Assembly: GCA_003533545.1 (NCBI GenBank)
Contig: DQEK01000451.1
Coordinates: forward strand, 1 to 5,937
Direction: 5' to 3'
Length of the DNA: 5,937 nucleotides
Source of the DNA: Acidobacteriota bacterium
Lineage (GTDB): Bacteria > Acidobacteriota > Vicinamibacteria > Vicinamibacterales > UBA8438
Shown here: piece after piece, positions 1 through 5,159 of the stretch
Position numbering within the stretch: position 1 is the first letter of the stretch
How the letters are laid out: each line of letters opens with the position of its first letter
Translations under genes and position numbers: made by a program
Notes under the pieces: model-generated
The model's database searches: none
What the model saw: the letters and a program-made list of their open reading frames with translations, nothing else
Told to the model about the DNA's origin: nothing

Positions 1-413
1 TCACGGAGTCCGTACAGAATCATGCCGGCCAGGGCGTAGACCATCAGAATGTCGCCCGTCCAGAGCAACAGAAAGGCATCGACCAGCCCGAACACGAGCA
101 GCCACAGGTTCCGTCGGAAATGCAGAGATCGGGCGTTCACCCGCCCGGCCGTGAACAGGACCACGCCGGCGCCGAACAGCATCGAGAACAGCGCCCGCAT
201 CGCCCCTTCAAAGAGCACGCTGACCGCACCCCAGACCCGCACGTTGAGCTCCCGATCTGCAACTGTCTCACCGAGCGGCACCAGGGGGTTGAAGTAACCG
301 GCGCTGTGTAACCCGAACGCGGTGATGTTGAGCAGCAAGATACCGAGGAGCGCGAAGCCACGCAGAACATCAATGGATCCAATGCGCGCATGCTCCTCGA
401 CTGGTATAGCCAT
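1..413 (-). CDS. DUF418/YeiB-like membrane protein, N-terminal part (cut by window edge)
   Basis: An open frame of 137 codons starts with ATG at 413 and runs off the left edge without a stop, so the C-terminal part is missing. The N-terminus reads R-I-G-S-I-D-V-L-R-G-F-A-L-L-G-I-L-L-L-N (residues 10-29), the classic opening of YeiB/DUF418 proteins and also the first membrane segment. Further hydrophobic stretches lie near residues 60-88 and 103-136. Residues 99-131 (FRRNLWLL, then LLWTGDIL, then YALAG) match the second conserved block of the family. These are multi-pass inner-membrane proteins, often suggested to be transporters, with no firmly established substrate. The start lies 27 bases past the stop of the upstream PQQ dehydrogenase, which suggests cotranscription. 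A GAGGA at 427-431 is 13 bases from the ATG, rather far for a ribosome site. Family assignment is confident; function is unknown. Confidence 0.88.
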   Translation of the reverse strand, partial: MAIPVEEHARIGSIDVLRGFALLGILLLNITAFGLHSAGYFNPLVPLGETVADRELNVRVWGAVSVLFEGAMRALFSMLFGAGVVLFTAGRVNARSLHFRRNLWLLVFGLVDAFLLLWTGDILMVYALAGMILYGLR

Positions 414-440
414 ATTGCGTTCGTTTTCCTCGACTCGTTA

Positions 441-1808
441 TCACTCGTCGTCGTATGTGAACTGAATGATCGCCCCTGGATGCTCCAATTCCTGGGTCAT
501 CTCGTCATCCCGGCCCGTCGTACGTCCCGTATTGTCGGTGGCGATGTAAATCGTCCGACCATCGGGACTAATCGCCAGGTCGCGGTAACGATTGGCGGTC
601 CTGAACAACTCAACCGGGTCACCCACGGCAGAGCGGCCGTCGGCAGAGAGCGCCTGTCGATACATCCGCCCCTTGATCATGCCAGGCACCAGGAGTGAAT
701 CAGCCCAACCGGGAATGCCGCCGTCTCTCACCGTGTAGATTCCGAGGCTCGATGGAGCAATGGTGCCTCCCCCTTGGGCACGAAAGTCTTGGTCATTCGG
801 AACAGTGAACAACGTCTGGAGCGGGGGCTTGAAGTCCGGATGACTCCAACCACTCTCCATCGCTCGAGGAACCGACGCGGGCGTTTCACTCGTGCTGAAC
901 GTCAGTGTGCCGCAGGCCTCGGGACGCGACGCCGACCAATTAAAGTAGGCATAGGATTGGTCGTCCCGATATCCAGCAACCCAGGGCCACCCATAGTTCC
1001 CACCCGGTTCAATAAGATTCAACTCGTCGTCGGTGCTCGGACCATGTTCCGACGCGTAGAGCGACCCGTCACGACCGAACACTAACCCTTGCGGGTTGCG
1101 ATGCCCATACGACCAAATATGACTGCGAACACCGTTAATCGACGGATTGTCTGAAGGAATCGAACCATCGAGGTCCAAGCGCAACACCTTCCCCTCATAG
1201 GTCGCCCAATCGCGCGCCTCTATGTCGGCCGCCACAGGCAGGTCCTGCGCTTTGTTCGGGTTGCAGTAGTTCTGGAGCCAGTTACCCCCTTGATCGCCGA
1301 TGCCAAGATACAGTTTGTCGTCGGGCCCGATGGCCAGGCGTCCGCCCAAATGGTCATCATGTGCGGGCAGACTCGCAATGACGTCAACCGGGGCCATCAA
1401 CACGCGTGTGTCTTGATCGTAAGAAAACCGACGCACCTTGAGGCGTGGGGATCCTTGTTCCTGATACGTCAACGCCACGTAAACATAGTCTTCACCGGTC
1501 CCCTGCAGCAGCCTGGGATGTAGCGCCAAACCAAGCACGCCATCCTGCGCGATACTCTGGAACGCCTCCGGAATCTCGACCGCAACGTTCGTCGAGCCGT
1601 CGACGGGGTTGACGCGACTAATCCGTTTCCCCGTTCGCTCGCTCACCCACAGGTATCCGTCGGGTCCCCAGGCGACCTCCCAGGGATGCTCCAACCCCGT
1701 GGCCAGCACGCTCTGCGTAAAACGCGGCTGATCGGGAGTCTGCGTTGACCGCACCACACCAGGCACAAATCCTAGTAAGAGCACGGCGACCCACAGGTAT
1801 CTACCCAT
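441..1808 (-). CDS. Secreted soluble PQQ-dependent glucose/aldose dehydrogenase (GdhB-like, six-bladed propeller)
   Basis: This 455-residue protein belongs to the glucose/sorbosone dehydrogenase family, which oxidises aldoses to lactones with PQQ and calcium in the periplasm. The first ~21 residues form a signal peptide (GRYLWVAVLLLGFVPGVV). ATG 1808 is chosen because AAGGAG sits just upstream. The longer frame from 1904 would overlap the preceding gene and place 32 basic residues before the signal. Recalled against Acinetobacter GdhB, active-site residues are visible: His153 in DDHLGG (catalytic base), Arg237-Asn238 in GHRNPQG, Gly256-Pro257 in SEHGP (PQQ-site calcium), and Arg407 and Arg409 in NRYRD. 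Blocks such as NYGWPWVAGY and the ending near GAIIQFTY resemble GdhB more closely than the shorter YliI/Asd type. The PQQ-contacting Lys appears one position later (Lys379) than in GdhB. No heme motif is present, so electrons must go to a separate acceptor. The true sugar cannot be read from sequence. Confidence 0.93.
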   Translation of the reverse strand: MGRYLWVAVLLLGFVPGVVRSTQTPDQPRFTQSVLATGLEHPWEVAWGPDGYLWVSERTGKRISRVNPVDGSTNVAVEIPEAFQSIAQDGVLGLALHPRLLQGTGEDYVYVALTYQEQGSPRLKVRRFSYDQDTRVLMAPVDVIASLPAHDDHLGGRLAIGPDDKLYLGIGDQGGNWLQNYCNPNKAQDLPVAADIEARDWATYEGKVLRLDLDGSIPSDNPSINGVRSHIWSYGHRNPQGLVFGRDGSLYASEHGPSTDDELNLIEPGGNYGWPWVAGYRDDQSYAYFNWSASRPEACGTLTFSTSETPASVPRAMESGWSHPDFKPPLQTLFTVPNDQDFRAQGGGTIAPSSLGIYTVRDGGIPGWADSLLVPGMIKGRMYRQALSADGRSAVGDPVELFRTANRYRDLAISPDGRTIYIATDNTGRTTGRDDEMTQELEHPGAIIQFTYDDE

Positions 1809-1811
1809 GCG

Positions 1812-1817
1812 CTCCTT
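1812..1817 (-). promoter_or_regulatory. Ribosome binding site for the soluble PQQ dehydrogenase
   Basis: The minus strand reads AAGGAG here, three bases before ATG 1808. The motif is strong but the spacing is short. It supports the start at 1808, directly before the signal peptide, over the longer frame from 1904. Confidence 0.6.
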
Positions 1818-1870
1818 CAGAATCCATCTGTAACGACCGCTCCGTGCGCGACGGTATCCAGCACGGCTCT

Positions 1871-2320
1871 CTAGGGACTGGCTCGGAATTGAGTGTCGAC
1901 GCAACTGCCGACGTCAATCAGCCCCCTGGTCTTCCTTTGCAGAGCCTGAAAATCATCGTCAACCAGGAGTGCCTCCGTGAAATCCTGCTGAACCTCCACA
2001 TTACGGTGTTCCTCCGTAAACAGGATTTGATTCACGGGGTGCGCCATCGTCTGTGAGCCCGTCATCCATCGACCTTGGCTCGTCGCCATCTTAGCGTCCG
2101 GGTATCTCGTGTTCACAAGTTCGACCATTTCCCGTGCGAGCGCCACAGCTGCGTCATCCTGCCCCGGCACGATATTGCAAATACGGTAAAACATGAGCGG
2201 GCGTTCCGCTTGTGCTACAACCGCACGACCAACGCCACTGGCTACTGTCACGGTCAGAACCAACATGACGGCCCAGGAACGGTGGGTGCCATTGCGCGAC
2301 CGACACAGGCGAAGTTTCAT
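1871..2320 (-). CDS. Small exported protein, predicted dimeric alpha/beta-barrel (ferredoxin-like) fold, function unknown
   Basis: This is a 149-residue hypothetical protein. Residues 1-38 look like a signal peptide: a basic start with several Arg, a hydrophobic core AVMLVLTVTVASGV, and an AQA cleavage site at 36-38. The mature part of about 110 residues follows a beta-alpha-beta-beta-alpha-beta order: strand 42-51, helix 55-72, strand 77-88, strand 97-103, helix 107-135 and strand 137-146. This is the layout of dimeric alpha/beta-barrel proteins (NIPSNAP, antibiotic biosynthesis monooxygenase and Dabb-like families). Two cysteines remain in the mature chain, Cys48 in the first strand and Cys140 in the last, and might pair. 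No catalytic motif is recognised. ATG 2320 lacks a good Shine-Dalgarno; the alternative Met19 at 2266 has none either and would drop the basic region. The gene lies 56 bases after the fused quinoprotein and 62 before the GdhB-like gene. That the gene is real is fairly sure; the fold is inference. Confidence 0.75.
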   Translation of the reverse strand: MKLRLCRSRNGTHRSWAVMLVLTVTVASGVGRAVVAQAERPLMFYRICNIVPGQDDAAVALAREMVELVNTRYPDAKMATSQGRWMTGSQTMAHPVNQILFTEEHRNVEVQQDFTEALLVDDDFQALQRKTRGLIDVGSCVDTQFRASP

Positions 2321-2376
2321 CTCAGGGGCCGTATCTCTCGCCCATACGCGGCTTCTGGTGACACGGTGGCATTACG

Positions 2377-4449
2377 TCACGGATCGACCACAATCTCCCC
2401 AATCGCCCAGGGGTGCTCTGTACAGTGGAAAAGGTACGTGCCGGAATCACCGAGCGCGACGTAATCCGACAACCCAGGGGCGATGCTTCCGGTGGTCCAG
2501 CTGCCATCTCGTGCCGCGATGGTGTGCCCCATCTCCCCGTTGTTAATGAACCGCACACGAGTACCGGCCGCAACCCTGGCCCGGGGGGGGTTAAACGCGT
2601 GCTCGTCAATTGAGTTCCGCGTGCCACCCAACGACCACGAAGGATTTTCCCGAAGCGTGCCGGTCTCGATCTCATCGGTCTCGCGGGGAGGGGGCCCCGT
2701 CCAACGAACCAGATCAGCCAGTGGCGTCGAGGCCGGCTCATCGCGTGGAGGCACAGTGCCGTCGAGCGTAAACGCCCAGATTTCGCTCCCCATAGGAATC
2801 GCGACGTACTGCGTGCCAGCCACCGCATAGGTAGCCGCCGGCCCAGGTCGCATGCGTGAGCCCGCCGGCGTGGCCTGAAAGGCCCACACTCGAGCACCGG
2901 TGCGCGCATCGTAGGCGTCGATTTGACCGTCCGCTGAGCCCCAAAACACGAGCCCGCCGGCAGTCGTGAGGGGACCACTAGTGGCGAGCCGCCCCCCAGG
3001 AAGCTCCTGCTTCCAAACCACCCGGTTCGTCCGTGGGTCAACAGCCGCAAGAACGCCCGCCGATTCCGGGAGTCCAACCCTCAGATAACCGCCGGGCCGA
3101 TTATCGGAGATCCATGGGTCTTCGAAACGCTTGGCTCGTCCAACATGCCCTCGGCCCTGCGCGTAAATGTAGCCTGTCTGCGGACTGAAGGACATCGGCG
3201 TCACCCGCACCATCGGAATCGGGGCACCAAGCGCCACAACGCCGTGTTGATCGACGGAGGGCGGGGTAAAAAAGCTACAACTGAGTTCGAATGGTGGAGG
3301 CACCCGGTCTCGCCAGAACGCACAATCTGGAATGATGCGTTCCGCTCCTATCGGGAAGGGTTGCGTGGCCGCCGTGCGTAAGCGCGCATCCTGCGGCACC
3401 TCGCGTTGTTCGATCGGGATGAGCGGCTCGCCGGTTTCCCGATCAAACAAAAATAGGTAGCCGTCTGCCCGTATCGCGGCCAGCGCCTTGCGCGCCTGTC
3501 CGTCGATCACCACCTCGTACAGCAGGACCGGGGTCGCGATGTCCGCATCCCAGATATCGTGTCGAACCACCTGGTAGTGCCACCGGCGCTCACCAGTCTC
3601 CATGTCGAGCGCAAGTACGGCCGCGGTAAACAGGTTGTCACCCTCGCGAAGCTCGCCACCAAACATCGGCACCGGGTTGCCCGTCGAGAAGTAGACCATC
3701 CCCAGATCGGGGTCAACAGCCCCGTTCAACCAGACCCCACCACCGCCGACCTCCCAGACGTCTGAATCTTGGGGCCAAGTGTCGTGACCAAATTCACCGG
3801 GCCGTGGCACGACAAAGAACGTCCACGCGATCTCGCCAGTTGCCGCGTCAAGGGCAACCACGCGACCCTGTCCACCACTGTCCCCGTTGGCGACGCCCAC
3901 AAACACCTTGCCTGAAGCATGCATCGGCGCCGTCGTAACCGTTTCCCCGGGCTCCTGAGGCACGCTTCCGACCGATTCAACCCACACGAGGTCACCGGTA
4001 TCCCTCCGGAGTGCCGCCACCTGCGCGCTCCGTAGCCCGATAAAGACATGCTCTTCACCCAGCCCAACCCCTTGCCAGGACGGCACCATCCGCGACTCGG
4101 CGTCCTCTGCCTGCCAGCGCCAGACGGTCTCCCCGGAACCGCCGTCAATTGCTAGCACGCTGGCCCCAGCTGTCAGATAAAGGACCCCATCCTTCACCGT
4201 GGGAGTCGACCGAGATGCGCCCCCCCCCGGAAGCCGCGCCACCCAGGCCCCACCGAGCCGGTCCACGGTTTCGGTCGTAATATCGCTGAGGGTTGAATAT
4301 CGAGAGCTCGACCAATCCCCTCCAACAAAAGGCCAGTCCGCTGCGGAATAGCTAGACCCACCCCCTGGAACTTGCCCCTGTAGACCGACCGTCAAGACCA
4401 CAACGCCGATGGCAACGACGGCAGCCAAGCCACGTTTCATTCCATGCAC
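2377..4449 (-). CDS. Exported PQQ-dependent dehydrogenase (eight-bladed propeller) with C-terminal amicyanin-like cupredoxin domain
   Basis: This 690-residue quinoprotein probably oxidises an alcohol or sugar in the periplasm; the substrate is not readable. A signal peptide covers residues 1-25 (KRGLAAVVAIGVVVLTVG). Residues ~37-565 form the PQQ propeller, with repeated tryptophan-docking motifs such as TGDLVW, TGEIAW, TGERRW, TNRVVW and TGARVW. Functional sites include Asn258 in STGNP (metal ligand in the family) and Asp301 in DIWDAD (expected catalytic Asp). The vicinal Cys pair of methanol dehydrogenases is absent, and the usual metal-binding Glu appears as Asp190. There is no heme motif. 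Residues ~612-690 are a cupredoxin: His642, Cys676 and His679 in FHCTEHPW fit type-1 copper ligands, but Ala682 fills the axial Met position. The domain probably takes electrons from PQQ in place of a fused cytochrome c. GTG 4449 is preferred for its GGAG seven bases upstream; ATG 4440 is the alternative. Two long G/C runs lie in frame inside the gene. Confidence 0.93.
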   Translation of the reverse strand: MHGMKRGLAAVVAIGVVVLTVGLQGQVPGGGSSYSAADWPFVGGDWSSSRYSTLSDITTETVDRLGGAWVARLPGGGASRSTPTVKDGVLYLTAGASVLAIDGGSGETVWRWQAEDAESRMVPSWQGVGLGEEHVFIGLRSAQVAALRRDTGDLVWVESVGSVPQEPGETVTTAPMHASGKVFVGVANGDSGGQGRVVALDAATGEIAWTFFVVPRPGEFGHDTWPQDSDVWEVGGGGVWLNGAVDPDLGMVYFSTGNPVPMFGGELREGDNLFTAAVLALDMETGERRWHYQVVRHDIWDADIATPVLLYEVVIDGQARKALAAIRADGYLFLFDRETGEPLIPIEQREVPQDARLRTAATQPFPIGAERIIPDCAFWRDRVPPPFELSCSFFTPPSVDQHGVVALGAPIPMVRVTPMSFSPQTGYIYAQGRGHVGRAKRFEDPWISDNRPGGYLRVGLPESAGVLAAVDPRTNRVVWKQELPGGRLATSGPLTTAGGLVFWGSADGQIDAYDARTGARVWAFQATPAGSRMRPGPAATYAVAGTQYVAIPMGSEIWAFTLDGTVPPRDEPASTPLADLVRWTGPPPRETDEIETGTLRENPSWSLGGTRNSIDEHAFNPPRARVAAGTRVRFINNGEMGHTIAARDGSWTTGSIAPGLSDYVALGDSGTYLFHCTEHPWAIGEIVVDP

Positions 4450-4456
4450 GTCGACA

Positions 4457-4460
4457 CTCC
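4457..4460 (-). promoter_or_regulatory. Ribosome binding site deciding a GTG start for the quinoprotein-cupredoxin gene
   Basis: GGAG on the minus strand lies seven bases before GTG 4449, an ideal spacing, but 16 bases before the in-frame ATG at 4440. The longer frame from 4521 has 27 non-signal-like residues in front of the signal peptide and overlaps the stop of the DinB-like gene. Confidence 0.5.
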
Positions 4461-4510
4461 GATCCTTTCCCGGCACATCCGTGATTCTCCCCCTACCATC
4501 CTTGATGCCC

Positions 4511-5071
4511 CTAGACACCACCGCGACGGCTAGCGGGCGGGGTCACGTCGTTGAGCCGGAGATACACCGCCATTTGCCCATAGATGTCCATCGCGTGACT
4601 CAGCGTGAAGTACGCCATTTTCACCCGCGTTACATTTCCCAAATACGGCGGACCGGCGACCGTCTGCAGCAACTGCTCGTCAGAAAATTCCTGCAGCACA
4701 GCAATGCCGTAGTCATATCCCTCGCTCAACGCCTCAAGCACGACAGCCTTCGACGTAGCCGGTAGTCCAAACACCTTGAAGTCAGTTCTGTCCACATCGG
4801 GCGCAGTTGCCGACCCACCCAAATGTCCCATGAGGTATACATTCGCGCCCGCGATGTGCAGAATTTGCTCGGCATAAGTGCGTTGGGCTTCGGTTGGCTT
4901 GAAACTGAAGGTCTCCTCTGGCATCGCCTCTGCGATCCCCATCATCATCCGTTTCTGCTGTCGCCAATCAGTCAAGAGGTCACCAGACAGAGTCGCGGTC
5001 TGAGCGAGGGGGTGTCCGACCCCGAGAAAAACGAGCGCGACAACCAGGCCGATTCGGGAAAAAAATGGCAT
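4511..5071 (-). CDS. Exported DinB-like four-helix-bundle protein
   Basis: This 186-residue protein has a signal peptide at 1-24 (PFFSRIGLVVALVFLGVGHPLAQ) followed by a DinB/YfiT-type domain. The family is a four-helix bundle that binds a divalent metal through three residues, mostly His. Visible candidates are His72 in EQILHIAGAN, His159 in LSHAMDIYGQM, and Asp162, where many members have His. The ending VYLRLNDVTPPASRR is typical of a DinB subgroup that I associate with Acidobacteriota-like genomes. Most DinB proteins are cytoplasmic thiol-transferase-like or uncharacterised; an exported form has no known reaction, so none is assigned. ATG 5071 is chosen for its GAGGAG six bases upstream and the clean signal peptide. 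The open frame reaches back to 5272 but would overlap the end of the upstream quinoprotein with no coding character. The gene lies between two PQQ dehydrogenases, 61 bases before the next start. Confidence 0.87.
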   Translation of the reverse strand: MPFFSRIGLVVALVFLGVGHPLAQTATLSGDLLTDWRQQKRMMMGIAEAMPEETFSFKPTEAQRTYAEQILHIAGANVYLMGHLGGSATAPDVDRTDFKVFGLPATSKAVVLEALSEGYDYGIAVLQEFSDEQLLQTVAGPPYLGNVTRVKMAYFTLSHAMDIYGQMAVYLRLNDVTPPASRRGGV

Positions 5072-5077
5072 CCAGGT

Positions 5078-5083
5078 CTCCTC
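5078..5083 (-). promoter_or_regulatory. Ribosome binding site of the DinB-like gene
   Basis: GAGGAG on the minus strand lies six bases before ATG 5071. It fixes this start against the much longer open frame that extends upstream. Confidence 0.7.
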
Positions 5084-5106
5084 TGCGTATCGCTGTGTGG
5101 AAGTTA

Positions 5107-5135
5107 ATCCTACTGTCGGCCGCTGGGGGTTCCAA
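5107..5135 (-). promoter_or_regulatory. Possible sigma70-type promoter before the DinB-like gene
   Basis: On the minus strand, TTGGAA (5135-5130) and TAGGAT (5112-5107) are separated by exactly 17 bases. Each box matches the consensus at four of six positions. Transcription would start near 5100 and leave a leader of about 30 bases containing the GAGGAG ribosome site. This lies in the largest gap of the window (88 bases), after the stop of the upstream quinoprotein. Such matches also arise by chance, and promoter rules in the likely host are not well known. Confidence 0.3.
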
Positions 5136-5159
5136 GCGAAGTCTCGTGCTGGCCCATGG

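Noticed and set aside
390..698. Plus-strand open frames across the window, such as this one and those at 774-1085, 2075-2464 and 5286-5648
   Set aside because: All lie antisense to clearly coding genes, with no recognisable domain, ribosome site or consistent protein character.
1842..1866. Inverted repeat CCGTGC/GCACGG just after the stop of the small exported gene, as a terminator
   Set aside because: The stem is only six base pairs with a 13-base loop and no T run follows on the minus strand, so it does not look like an intrinsic terminator.
1809..1904. Longer start for the soluble PQQ dehydrogenase (ATG 1904)
   Set aside because: It would add 32 Arg/Ser-rich residues before a good signal peptide and overlap the preceding gene; AAGGAG supports ATG 1808.
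2360..2382. GTGAC/GTCAC inverted repeat near the stop of the quinoprotein-cupredoxin gene, as an operator
   Set aside because: Arms are only five bases with a 13-base spacer, and the repeat partly overlaps the coding end; this is within chance expectation.
2322..3077. 251-codon open frame on the minus strand inside the quinoprotein-cupredoxin gene
   Set aside because: It lies in another frame of a well-supported gene, is rich in Arg, Pro and Ser in the way typical of shadow frames in GC-rich DNA, and shows no domain or signal.
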